DNA from: Gossypium raimondii
Lineage: Eukaryota; Streptophyta; Magnoliopsida; Malvales; Malvaceae
Direction of reading: 5' to 3'
Length of the DNA stretch: 64,000 nucleotides
Assembly: GCF_025698545.1 (NCBI RefSeq)
Contig: NC_068570.1
Coordinates: 58,175,924 to 58,239,923, forward strand
Part shown: positions 44,561 through 57,600 of the stretch, in pieces
Layout of the letters: each line of letters opens with the position of its first letter
Numbering within the stretch: position 1 is the stretch's first letter
The notes under the pieces: generated by a model
What the model was told of the DNA's origin: nothing
The model's database searches: none
Seen by the model: the letters and a program-made list of their open reading frames with translations, nothing else
Program-made: the position numbers and the translations under genes

Positions 44561-47500
44561 TTTTCTCTTTATGAAATTGGATCACAGCTGGTTTTCTAGT
44601 TTAGATTTTAATGGGGGGAGGGGTGTTTCAACTATTTAATTATTGTATACGAATTAGTACATACAACACAACACTTATGATATGGTAAATTGTGCCATGT
44701 GGCATCTAAGGATTAGTTTATGTGTCAAAAATATCATGTTAGATAGTCGTTATATTTTTTAACGGGAGTTACCAAAATGAATCAACTATGTAATATGAGT
44801 GCCTAAATTGAAATTATTATTATTATTTTGGGTGCCTAAAATAGAATTGTTGATAATTGGATGACTATCTGTGTAGCTTGCCTTAAAATAAATTGTTAGT
44901 CACTGTACTTTTATAAATTTTGAAAATTAGTCCTTATACTTTAAAAAGTTAAAATTTCAATATATTTTTTAATTTAAAAATCTGAGTCCAATAATCAGTG
45001 CACTTAATCTTTAACTTTTAAATACAAATATTAAATTTTGAATTTTATCAAAGGATAGAAACTAACATCATATTTTAACCTATAGACTATAAAGCGAGTG
45101 TTGCATTTGCACATAATTTTATTTACTTTAGGTTAAAATATGTCGTAAGTTCTGTACTCTTCACAAATTTAAATTTTAGTCTCTATAATTTTGTTTTAGG
45201 AATTTAGTCATATTATTTTCTAAATTTCAAAATTCAAATCCATTGATAACTTTTTTGTTAAATTTGCTAGTGTGACATTTTGAATTAAAAATACTGCTTA
45301 GTAGCAATGTAACTAAAAAGTTACAAGACACTATAATGAACCTACATTTAACAAAATACTCTTACCAATGTTAATAGTTGACCTGGATTTTAAAATCCGA
45401 AAAGTAGATGGACTAAATTTCTAGAAATAAAAGTATGTAGACTATATTCCAATTTTATGAGGAGTACAATAACTTATGACATATTTTAGCCGAACAATAA
45501 TGTTACTTGCTTAAATCTAAACTAGAATTACCCATCATCAACCTTTAAATATGAAGATAAATATGCTTCAACACGTTTGAACCCACGTCTTCATGCATTG
45601 GCAATAATGTCAATGTCAACTAAACTAAGACTCAATCACCCAAATGATAAAACACTCTTCGTTAAGGAGGTAACGGATCTTAATGGCAAAATGACTACTC
45701 CGTAACAAAATGATAACGTAAATGACTAAAACGTAACATTTCAAATATAAATGACTAAAATGTAATTTAAGACAAATAAAATCGACTATTTTTAGAGTTA
45801 CCTTTTTTTTATCAAATTGAAATAATAAATTTAAAAATAAATAAAAGAAGAGAAAAATAATATATTTATAACCCCATTGGAACCATCATTAGGTAAGGAG
45901 CAAGTGTAGATGATAACTGGGTGGTTGGATTAAGTTAAGTTTATATTGAATTTTGTTTATTTCGAATATGAATTTTTTAGATTAAAACTCTTTTATGTTT
46001 CGAATATCATTGTATTAAAAAATTAGAAATATAATTTCATTTAATGAATATTATTTTATTTAATAAAATATTATTTATACAAAATCCATAAATCAAAGAA
46101 AACATAAAAAGCAGTTGGAAAAATAAATTTCCAACTCAACCATCACCATACATTTTTGCTAATTTTTCAAGAGATTTTCTTTATAACCCTACCTACCACC
46201 ATCCTATTATTTATTTATTTATTATTTTAGTTTTGAAAACTGTTGTTTTCTTGAAGACTGTGGGTTTCTTGCATGCATGTGTTGACACATTTTAATTATT
46301 TATATAATAATTTATCAAAATATTATAATATAGTTTTTTTTTCTTATGTAATTTAAATATAGTTAATTTTGTCCTACTTTGTTGGGCAAACTCAATTAAT
46401 CACCTCCTTCCTTGGTGCCTTCCCTGGCATCAGAAGCGATTCAGGTGTTTAGGATGGACTCTAACCTCCCTTAAAATAAAAAATTATTATTTAGAGTTTT
46501 TAAATTTTTTTAAAATTTTAAATTAATAAAGATAAAATTATACATTGACCACTCTAAAAATTATAAAGATTCGATTTAATACTTTAAAAATTATAAAGAT
46601 ATATACTATAAAAAATTAAAATTTCATTTGACCCCTCTAAAATATTATTCTAGCTTCACCCCGCCTATCATGATCTGCTCCATTTTTTTATTTTTAGTTT
46701 ACTTATTTTTATAATATATATTTTATTTTTTTAAAAAATGAGTAGAGGGATGGTCCAACTCCTACAACTATTTCATTTATTTATTTTAAATAACTATTAA
46801 TAAATTATTAATTTAATTATTTCTTTATTTAATCTGTTTTAAAATTAATATTTTATATATAAAATATTTTTTAATTTATTTTGAATTGTTTCTATCAACA
46901 AATCAATGTTTGCTTATATACTTGATATAATATCAGTTTTTGACAAAATGACAAATTCTCTAATTTTTATTAATATCTTTCTCCCAAAGAAAGCAGTTAA
47001 CCAAAACTAGTCACATCAATAAGATAATATATCTACATCTTTAATAAGGGTTTTTAAATAAATTATATTTAAATTATTAATTTTGTTTATTTTATTAAAA
47101 AATGTATGATATCAAATTAAAAATGTCACGGGTTACATTTTTATTGGTTGATATCGTTGAGAAGGTATCATTTCGGCGGACTATGAAATCATATACTTTT
47201 TCTAATAGTGAATGTAATAGAGAGATTTAGTTAATTAAATTAGTTTCTTTATTATTAAATTATTAATTTAGTCTTTATATTATTAAATAAATTAAATATT
47301 TACTGTTTAAAAAATATAATTTACTATTAAATATAGTTTTATATTTTTAAAATTTTTATGGTTCCGTATTTGAATCCTTCATTACACTAGCTTTCATAAT
47401 TATTTGCCATAAGGGTATTTATGTAATTTCTAGGAGCATAGGATAGCTAGTGGGTAACCAGGACCTTGTCTCCCTTTGACTAAATGGAGTAATAATAATT

Positions 47501-49929
47501 TTAGTCCCTCAATTACAATTTAGACCCTTTTAAGCAAAATTTTTGACTTTTATTCCCAAAATTTTAAATTTCTAATTTCGTCTCTAATAATTATATATAT
47601 ATATATATATTTGACTTTATCCAATGAAACAGTTGAGGAATCTAATTGGACACCTGAGAATATACTTATGGAGATCCATTTACAAAGACATTAATATATG
47701 ATTTAGTTACATTTATGGGTGCATTATATTTTCTATTCTACCAAAATTCTCCTCTAAATTTACCTACCGTTATCCTTCCTTAAATTTATTAAAATGAAAA
47801 TTGCCCATCATTCAACATACTTAACACCCCAAAATTTCCTGCTCATTTAATTAACATAAATCGAATTAAGGATCCATTTATTTACATGTAAAAGGTTTTA
47901 CGGAATATATTTTCTATATTTTCTTGTGTTTGTTTCACGGGAAACAACTTGATCAAATGAAAATGACTTACAGGTTTCTTGTAAAATGACTTACGCTTTA
48001 TTTTGCGGAGAAGAGTTCCTCTATAGATAATTTTATATTGATAATAAATTTTATTTTTTATTTTTAAAATATTATATTTATTCATATAATAGTACTAAAT
48101 ATTTATTACAATTATAAATATATTAATAATAAATGTTTTGTAGTGTAAAAGTTAAAATATGTCATAATTCTATGTACACTTCACATATTTGTAATTTAGT
48201 CTTTGTGCTTTTATTTTCTAGAATTTAGTCCCTTTACTTTTCAAATTTAAAAACAAGTCCAATTGTTGACATCGTTAATTTTTTTGTCAATTTTGTTAAT
48301 GTCACATTTTAAATAAAAAATTCTCACTTGGTAGTCATATAATTAAAAATTACGTTGTAATGAACTCGAATTCAACATAATATTTTTAATATATGAAAAA
48401 CAATGTAAAATATAAAATTATAGGTAAAAAGAAAATCAATTAAATAATAAAAAATAAGAAAATAAGGAAATCTCAAATGTATGTTTGTTTCATTGAAAAT
48501 AACTTTTATGATATATTTTAAGAAATCTACCAAACAATAGAAAATATTTTATCTGATTCATCCAAACATAAAAAATATTAGCTTTTCAAAAAAGTAAATC
48601 ATTTTCCGTAAATCATTTTCCGAATGTTATTTTCAATGAAACAAACAGAGCCTAAGACTCAATTACCAATAAAATACTTAAAATTTTAAAACGATAATTT
48701 AATATAATTATATTATAACTCAAGAATTTAATTTAATTTAATTTAAACTGTTTTAATATTATACAATATAATAATTAAATTAATAACATATGCTTAATCT
48801 TTTAAATATATATATATATATATATATATACACATTTAACATATTATCTTCTTGGTCCTCAACTTATGAATGTGACTTGCATTAATCCTACATTCAATCA
48901 AACATATCATTAATTACCAAGAATAATCCCACCAAAAGAAATAAATGTTACAATTACGACTCATCACACCCACTTTTTCTGCTATTTTTTTCTTTATAAA
49001 TATATGACAAAAGAATAATTATTTTTGGAGTTTTTTCTTTCAGATAAATTTAATCATTATTTTATATATTTTTTGTCATTAATTTTTACAAATAATTAAA
49101 TTGGTTTTTATCTATCAAAATGAGGCTAGTAAAAAATTATTTATAAAAATGGATATTTGCTAACCGTCACGGCACCACCCAATTTTCCCCTTAACCATTA
49201 AGTCATGATCTGTTTTTTTTTAAGAACTTTTTGATGTCGTCAATATATGGTACTACAAAGTTTTAAAAATGAAAAAAAAAAAGGTTAAAAATGGCAATCA
49301 ACGCATGCTATATGTTTTTTTGTTAAATTTTATGAATTTTGACTTTTTTATTTTTATGTTTTAAGTTACTTGTTGAAGTGCCATAAAATAAATAATGTAA
49401 TGTCAATATAAAATACATTTGGATTATTATTGTGTACATTATCACACTAACATTATTAGAAAAATTAATGTTTTATTTGATTTTATTAAAATAATTTTAT
49501 TTTTAAAAGTTAATAATCGAAATCACCTTAAAAATTATGATAATTTAACAAAAAAATATAAATGTCAAGGACTAAACTTATTATTATACCTTTTATTAAA
49601 AATTCAAATTATTTAATATATAAGAAAAGACAATATTCCGAAACATATGATAAAAATATTAAACTAATTTGGAATCTCATGCATAATTATTTCTAAATTT
49701 CATTATTTGTTTTTTAAAATAATTTCATAATAAAATTAATAAATATTTTAAATAGAAAAAAAAAAGACTTTTATGTTTTCTAGGATTGCTTTTCTCATCG
49801 ACAATTCTTAGGAAACCCCGCCATTATAATTTCCCCCCCCTTTTTTTTTTTCTTTCTTTCACAAATTATTCACAAAAAACTTTGTCACTTTCTTTTCATC
49901 TCTCTTCTCGTTGAACACCACTGGCAGCC
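44561..49929. other. AT-rich gene-poor stretch with miniature elements
   Basis: 45131-45492 is a TIR element (listed). 45535-45650 and about 45690-45790 are dispersed repeats. 46470-46670 ends 'tctagcttcacccc', a degraded MULE-type MITE. 48146-48340 is a half-copy of the 45131 element. (TA)n tracts occur at 47599-47622 and 48808-48832. The ROD1 leader (CT-rich, with a C8 and T-run near 49830) ends the stretch. No gene is seen. Confidence 0.5.
45131..45492. mobile_element. TIR miniature element
   Basis: The left arm 'ggttaaaatatgtcgtaagt' pairs with the reverse complement of the right arm, 'ggctaaaatatgtcataagt', and the match continues through 'tgtactc' and 'tagtct'. Relatives lie at 48146 and 62728. 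No coding sequence. Confidence 0.7.
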
Positions 49930-51961
49930 ATGAAGACCGCCGAGGCAACCGCCGCCACGACGACCGTTCTCAGCCCCGGTTTCAAACGTTCCCCCAAATC
50001 CAACGGCAAGGTCAACGGTACAGCTGCTAAGAAAACCGGCGTGAATCATGGCAATGGTGGTTACATCTCTAACGGGAAAGTATCGTTCATGAAGTGGACA
50101 CTCGACGACGTCGTTTATGTCGCTAAATACCACCGCTTACCCTGTTTTTTCGCGGCGTGGTTCTTGTTTTTCATATACGTGGAGTACACGCTCCGAATGG
50201 TGCCGGATTCATCCCCGCCGTATGATCTGGGGTTCGTCGTCACACGATCTTTCCACCGCGCCTTGGCTTCGTGGCCGGAACTTAATTCCCTTTTAGCTGC
50301 TCTGAACACGGTATTTTAATTAAATATGTTCAACTTTTTCCCCCTTTACTTTGATCTGATCTAAGTATACTAAAGAACAAGCCAATGTGGTTTTGTTTTT
50401 ATGTTCAATTTCTTGCTTGCATGCTAAAAACTTATAAACCCCATTGTTTTTTTTTTTTCAAACATTTTCAAATTAGGTAAATGAAATCCCTTAATTTGTG
50501 CTTAGATTAATGGTCTGATGAACTTTGATTATATTTATATTTATTGTAGGTATTTGTTGCGATGCAATCAGTCTATATAATAGGGACATGGGTAGTTGAA
50601 GGTCGACCTAGGGCGACAATTTCTGCTCTGTTCATGTTTACGTGTCGTGGGATTCTTGGTTACACAACGCAGCTGCCATTACCTCAGGTTTAATTCTTTA
50701 ATCTATTTTCTATGACGCGCCGCCCGCCGCCCGCCGCCCGCCGCCGGGTACTCTCATTTAAGCTGCGCCGTGTAACGCAGCTTTGTCATTTAGTATTTAT
50801 CTATTTTGGCAACTTACCGCCGTTTCAAAGTGTTTTGCCACCACCCACGGTGCTCACGCTCCCTAGTATGGATCAAATGATTAAAATGGCAACCCGGTTG
50901 CTCTCCCCTGGATTTGAACTAGGGATTACAAAAGGGTGATTATAAGTTTTAGTCCCTGAACTTTATAATTAGGTTCACTTTGGTACACAATTTTTTTTTC
51001 CAGTTTGGTATTTAAACTCGACAATTAGGTCTATTTTGATAGTTAGACACCTAAATTTGATAGTTGAACTTAGGAGTGCAAAAATTCTATAACGTAACAC
51101 TATGAGATTGTGCCACATTATACTTATTTCAAAGTGATACTTTATCAAGTTTTGGAGTAAGTTTAGAGATTTGGAATTAGCAAAAATGGAAAAATTCAGG
51201 TATCAAAATGAACATAATTATCAAGTTGGGGACTAGAAGTTATATTTACCCATTAAAAAAACCTCAAACCATTGGATTCCGACCTAAATGAGCAGACTTT
51301 TAATTTTTTAATTTTAATTTTAGATTTAGAGTTTGGGTCAAACTCCAATGGTCAATTTACCCAAATATCATTCTTTTAAATTATTACAATTTTTATATAT
51401 TTTAATTAATTTTCTAATGATTTTCTAATATTTTAACTAAGCAAATTTTTATAAGATTTTATAATATGTATTGTTTTGGGTCGGAATCAGCTGGAATCAT
51501 GGAGTTTTCCTTTTTCGAGGTCAGTTCGGATGTTGAAAATTTAATCAAAATCTGACCTACCCGATCGGTCTGCGAATCGTTTCCTGTTCCCCTCTATTTT
51601 TTGTGATTTGAAATGTTATGATATCAAAACATTGATATACATATATATGATTGTAAGAGTTCATCAATGGCAGGAATTTGTGGGGTCAGGAATGGATTTT
51701 CCGGTGGGGAACGTATCGTTTTTCCTCTTCTACTCCGGCCATGTTGCCGGATCGGTGATCGCTTCGTTAGACATGAGGCGAATGCAGAGATGGGAATTGG
51801 CATGGTTGTTTGACATACTCAATGTACTTCAAGCCGTTAGATTGCTCGGTACGAGGGGTCATTACACGATCGATCTGGCGGTCGGCGTCGGTGCCGGGAT
51901 TTTATTCGATTCGCTCGCGGGCAAGTATATAGAGAGCAGGAGAAAACCTGCAGTTGCTTGA
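49930..51961 (+). CDS. ROD1: Phosphatidylcholine:diacylglycerol cholinephosphotransferase
   Basis: PDCT moves phosphocholine between phosphatidylcholine and diacylglycerol in the ER, controlling how much polyunsaturated fatty acid reaches seed oil. Three exons, 49930-50310, 50550-50687 and 51674-51961, give 268 aa with GT-AG introns and phase 0 junctions. The N-terminal 50 residues are polar and variable, as in the family. Then come conserved stretches such as YDLGFVVTRSFHRALAS, LLAALNTVFVAMQS and FMFTCRGILGYTTQLPLPQ. The lipid-phosphatase-like active-site motifs are FYSGHVAGSVIASLD and LGTRGHYTIDLAVGVGAG, whose His and Asp residues are present. Several hydrophobic segments fit a multi-pass membrane protein. 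Intron 2 holds a GC-rich tract and a TIR element. It is convergent with the PIFI gene. It looks functional. Confidence 0.95.
50714..50752. repeat. GC-rich (cgccgcc)n tract in ROD1 intron 2
   Basis: Near-perfect repeats of a 7-base 'cgccgcc'-type unit occur in an intron that is otherwise AT-rich. The complementary strand has four or more GGG/GGCGG runs. About 180 bases of atypically GC-rich DNA follow, including 'gatttgaactaggga', whose complement resembles a Pol III B box. Confidence 0.7.
50940..51260. mobile_element. TIR miniature element in ROD1 intron 2
   Basis: The left arm 'ttttagtccctgaactttat' with 'aattaggttcactttgg' pairs with the reverse complement of the right arm ('acttctagtccccaacttga', 'taattatgttcatttt'). 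It is the same family as 38337-38640. No coding sequence. Confidence 0.6.
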
Positions 51962-52568
51962 GGTACCATGAAGTTAGGCTAAAAAGCTAGAAATGGCAAA
52001 ATGGGGCAGTGTAATGTAATCAATAGTCAGTAGTAGTAGCCAAATGAACTTTGTTTTTAAATGTTCAGTTTCAGCCAAGTTTTTCAGAACTGGATCAATA
52101 ATTGAATCGGCTAAGTCTTTAGTTTATCGGTTTAATTGATCTAATTAATTTAAATAATTTGTTAAATAAATCATTAAAGATTAACAAAAATAAAAAAAAA
52201 ATTAAAAATCGGTTCAATCAGTTTTTAGTCTAATTGGACTAGTTCGTACTGAGCTTTGGACAGGTATCTTGGTTTATTGTCCAATTGATCCATTTGGTCA
52301 ATCTGATTCGGTTCAGATAACTATGGTTTCAACACATTTTTTTGTTAGAAAATGATCGAATAAATTATGGCAAATCAATCTCAAGTGAATGATGGGATAA
52401 CCTCGAATGATTTTTTTATAAGAGGGACTTAGGGAAAATTTTCCCATTTTCAATATATCTTCATGCTTAATGCTACATTCTATACAACAATGGTCACATT
52501 TTAATCTTTAAGAAAACTATACTGAATAATTAAAATATTACATTGTATGAAATGCAGGTGTATGACCA
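51962..52568. other. Spacer between two convergent genes, with a degraded repeat
   Basis: 52085-52330 has the words 'cggttcaatcagtttttag' and 'ggttcagataactatggttt', a dispersed repeat also seen near 56400-56600 and 60950-61150. Both flanking genes should end their transcripts here. Confidence 0.4.
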
Positions 52569-54663
52569 CTACTCTTCAACATCAGAATCAATAGGGCAAG
52601 TTCCATCATCTACATTAGCCAAAGGGTTATACAAGTGTGAACCAGGATCCATACATCCAGGAACCCAATCAAGACTGCATCGATCACCCTGTAAAAGCGA
52701 TGTTTCATTCATGGAGTTCATGCATAAATCGAACATTGAAAAAGACCATAAAATAATTTTTTTTTTTTAAAACTTACTCCTTCTTTAGACAAGTTGCCAA
52801 TCATAGCACATCTATCCACAACAATACTTGTGTCTGGAAATATTGCTCTGTCACATGCACCTTCTTTACTCAGCTCCTCTGCCAAACCCTGCAACAACAA
52901 TACGTGTGAGTACGAAATGTATATCGAGAGCTCGGAACATCGTATCCTTGTACTCATACCTGGTTAAAGAATTCGATCGGTCTGTTTTGCCATGCTTTTG
53001 GAACTTGGAATTGGAGTCTGTAAGGACCATCCCAATCAACTCCATTTGTGAATGAGAAGATCAAGTTCACAGCTGCCAAAGAAAGGATCGAGTTAAATTT
53101 CCTGACAAAAGGTAATGGAATTCGGGAAAGAGACACAAACCATGCTTAGGGATGCATATCTGGATGGTGTATATCGGATTATCAACTTTGCCTCGAGCTT
53201 TCTTTAGCATTTGTCTAGGTTCACCACCACACATGATAGGTTGATTGAAACCTCCTGCAGAGTTAGATTTCATCGGATTCTAGTCATTTTGAGCTCGGGA
53301 ATGGAAACCAAATCGTGGGAATCAACAATTATCCGTTTGGGGGGTAAAGGGTATGAGAAATTACCGTTAAAAGCAATCCCGAACTCTTCGTTCGGAGTGA
53401 GTTTGCTTGCTGCTGGATTGTAGAAAAGCTTCAACTTTTCTCCCTGTCATAAAAAAAGGCAATCTCTATAGAAAAAAAAAAAACAGACTACAAGAGTAGC
53501 TTAAGCAGCATATAAAAAACTAGAAATGGTGAACTTACAGAGGTCGGAGGAAGACCGTTCATGGTTTTCCAATATACCGGAGCCTTCCCTAGTTCGAACA
53601 TTGCCCACGAAGGGAGCGGATACCTGTCGATGAGTTTACAGTGAGAGGTACATATAACTTTGGCATGCAAATTCCTCTATATTTCCCACTTATGCTTTAA
53701 CCAAAAAGAAGGGAGCTTGAGTTCATACTCTTTAATTTCTTGCATAGGACTTGCTGTAACAGTAGCAGTAGCACTCACTTTCCCATTAATATTGGCTGAT
53801 CTTTTCTTCTTTGGAGATTTATTTGGCAATGAAGCACCCATGAAGCTACTAGCTGCTATTGAAAAAAAAATACAGAACTCTTAGCTATTTTGCATGGTAT
53901 TTGGATTGTATGGCTCAAATGGTATAATTTCAAATTGGTTATGCAAGGGAACTGTGTTTACTCAGACTCGGGTGCATATCCGACATGGGTATAATCAGTT
54001 TTTCAAAGTTTTTCCATGTATTTGAAGGATTCTTGGAGGCCATATCCTCATTTGTGTGTGTTGGACAGAGTACCTTATGAAAAATGAATAGTCCGAGCAA
54101 CGATTACCTATTTGCCACTTTATGCATAAAAGTCATGTTTAATACAATATGGGAAAACCATGATTCAACATTAAATAACTCTTAAATTGAAGATAAAATG
54201 ATTGGATGATTCCATTTTTTTTCAATATATTTCCCAAAGTAAATCAAGAACGATGGTTTGATGTTTATTAAGGGTCAATTGAGAACAACAAAGAGCTGCA
54301 GTGATGAACCCTGAAATAATTGATCTTTCTTACATGAAAATTAGCTTCTGTTTAATCAAAAGGAACAACAAAGCTGCAAAAATGCCATTGGCTAGGCCTA
54401 GTTATGGAACTCAAACAACACTAAAAGATCACTTAAGCAAGTTTCCACACAATAATTTCTCAAAGAATAAAAAACAACACAAAATCCCACCACAACAGTA
54501 TGAAAATCAAGGAAACATAAAAAGAAAAAACAGTAGATTGATTGAATAAGTAACAAATGGAAAGGATTGAACTTTGCCCCATTGTACCTCTCACTCGGTA
54601 AGTAGCTGAAAAGGGTTGAAAGGGTTGAGCTGGAGACCTAAAGATTGAAGCATTTGCAGCCAT
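52569..54663 (-). CDS. PIFI: PIFI-like chloroplast protein (post-illumination chlorophyll fluorescence increase)
   Basis: PIFI is a stromal protein reported to be needed for NDH-dependent electron flow to the plastoquinone pool. Eight exons, 54588-54663, 53729-53855, 53539-53623, 53365-53443, 53141-53254, 52960-53072, 52778-52888 and 52569-52688, give 274 aa, with GT-AG sites and the frame kept throughout. The N-terminal 60 or so residues ([15 protein letters not shown] and a Ser/Lys-rich stretch) look like a chloroplast transit peptide. The body has conserved blocks: [69 protein letters not shown] and the Cys-containing end [19 protein letters not shown] followed by an acidic tail. The family name rests on my memory of At3g15840; a domain search would settle it. 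It is convergent with ROD1. Confidence 0.85.
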
Positions 54664-57600
54664 TTTTTCTCTCACAGTTTCTCTGCAATTGTTTTTAACT
54701 TCTTAGAGAACTAATAGCCTCTTTTTTTTTCTGAATAGTGAAAAAAGAGGAGAACTTTGGGTTTTTAGATAAGGAGAATGAAGTGAAGAAATATATGAAG
54801 AGTGGAAAAAAGAAAAAAAGAAAAACTGAAAAATAATATCTAATCCATGAAAATGACACAAGCAGATTATTTTAGAAAATTAAAGGGCTAAAACAAAAGG
54901 GTAACACAAAAATATCTTTGATTTTATTTGATTTCATATCTCAAATCTCTTGTAATCAAACACAGCAGCACCTTATCACCTCATCTCTCTCTTTGTCCTT
55001 TTCTCCTTGCCATTTTTTCTTTCTACAATCCACACTCTTTTTCTTTTTTTTCCCACAGTAAAACCCAGTTTTTCTTTAGAACCCCATTATCATTTTAATC
55101 ACACCATCGTTGTCAAAGTTCAAAATTTTTATGATTTGCACCTTTTCAAACTGCAATAATAATAAAAACTTGATCTTGCTCTTGCAAAGTTATGAACTTT
55201 GGCATTCAAGTTTTATTAAATCAATTGAAAGGGGTTGGCTTTTGGACTAATGGGGGTGTCAATTAGAACAAAAGAACATTGTGATGAAAGCTTGGGAGGC
55301 TGCAATATTTGGCAATGGTAATTCAAAACATGGTGCCAATGCATTGGCAACCAAGCTCCAATTGTTGATCCTAAATACCATTGGAGTCAGTCTTTTGTGT
55401 ATGGTTCCTAGTCTTGTTGATTGGGCTGCCCACCTTCTCTCTTCAAGTCTGTGTTCTTGTAAGCCTTCTTTTTTAGTAATGGAATTTTGCTTATGCCCCC
55501 GACTCCACAATTCAATTAAATCGAGGTCTTCGGCCGGGGAGTTTTCGGTTTGGATGTGAGATTTATGCATGATATAGTTGATTAAGTTGTACAATTTAAA
55601 ATATTTGTTTAATATTTAGTAATTTTATTTATATATCTTTTACTATTATTGTAAATTTCTTTTATTAAATTTCTAAAGGTAACAACTTAAAAGTATTTTT
55701 AATATTTATATTATAATATATTTAATTTTCATAGGATATAAATTACGACTTATATATCAAAAAGTCTTTAAGAAAATTTTAAAAATAAATTAAACTTCAT
55801 TTTAAATTCGCATAATTTAGTCTCTCTGTTAATTAAAATAATCAATTAAGTCCTTTAGTTAATAGTTTCCGTCATTGACCATGTTGACCGTTAAAATAAA
55901 TTGATGTATCAATCAAATGGTGACACATGATATCTTTTGGTTTAATTTAATATTTCCTATAAAATGACTAAAAGTCATAAAAGTTATAAAAATTATAAAA
56001 ATTAAATATTAGAAAAACATTAAAAATATTAAAATTGATATTGACTTATTAAACTTATAAAATATAAAAAATTATAAAAATTATAATAAATCTAATAAAC
56101 TATAAAAAATTATGGAACTAATAAAACTTATTTAAAATATTTAAAATTAACAAAATGTATTAGAGTTCTTAAAATAATAAAAAATGTAAAAAATATTAAA
56201 ATTGGTATAAACTTATAAAACTTATTTAAAAATCATAAAAACTTGAATTGGACCGGTTAGCATGAAATCGACAAGGGTACCGATTCAGGAAATGCCGTTA
56301 GACCGATTGACTTGGGAATCGGGTGGTTGAACCAATTTTTTTTATTTTTTTAATGTTTTTATCAAATCAAAATTTTATTATTCACCTATTAGCATATGTT
56401 AGAATCAAACATTCTGACTAAGATTTTTAAAACCGAACCGATGGTTTAACTGATTAGGCCATGGGTTTACCAGTTCGACTAATTCATCCAGTTCAATTAA
56501 ATAAAATATTAAAAATTAAAAAAAATTAAAATCGGTTTCAAGTTTTAAGTTAACAACTTAACCAAATAGGCATCTATTTGAACAATTATGTCAGAATAAA
56601 TATTTGTGTCCGAATTCTATTTTTTTCTAATAGACATACTTGTTTGGATGATATATGCATCTGTATATGAGATGTTCAAGAGTCGAGTTATCTGTTCAAG
56701 CATGAAATTTCATTTGAAAATGGGAAGAGTTTAGACAAAAATATTAAGCATAAGAAATTAAGTCCATTTAAAATATGGATCGACCTTGAAATAGCTTGAC
56801 CCACTTTTAAATATTGTAATATTTAAGTTTAATATATCATGTAATGACAATTATCGGTAAGTAAATATAATAATATAAATATTATAAAAACATGCTAAGT
56901 TATTGGCTATATTTTAAGTTTTAATAAAAAATATATAAAATTATTAAAAATTTATTTCGAGTCGATCGAACTTAAACACACACGAATACCAATTCAAGTA
57001 CCTATTTGAACACTAAAATCAAATTTAAGTACCAAACATTATAATAAACCATATACATAAACAATAGATAATATGATGAATATAGAGAGCAATGAGTGCT
57101 CTCAATTATTAAAAATGGAAGTTATGGCTGGGATGACCTCATGGGTTTTGAAACCAATTAAAAACTTAAGCAATGGAATAATAAAAAGACATGATTTCAA
57201 CTTTATAGGACTCACTCTCCCCAACATTTGGAATTTCTAAGCCAATAAAGACACAAACAATATTCATTAAAAAAAACATTGGTTTCTTTTTCATCCAATA
57301 AGGACTGAAATGCAATTTTAATTTAGTTAAACAATTTGATTACAAAGTTAGTAAAACTTTAATGTATTGAAATCTCCGAGTCCGGTGTTATGAGTCAGTT
57401 CAACATTAAATTGATTAAAAGATTATTTTATATTTGATTTTAATGGAATAATATAATCAAAAAAATGATGTTTTTTACCTTTCTTATATGAAATACTTAA
57501 TTACATAAAACAAATGAAAAACATAATGTGTAAAAATTTATAGTATATATAAATATATTTATTTTGCCGATTGAATCTTAACTCGATTGTCATGGATATT

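Noticed and set aside
54301-54549. 82-codon plus-strand frame in PIFI intron 1
   Set aside because: Lys/Asn-rich, without family similarity, and inside an intron of the opposite-strand gene.
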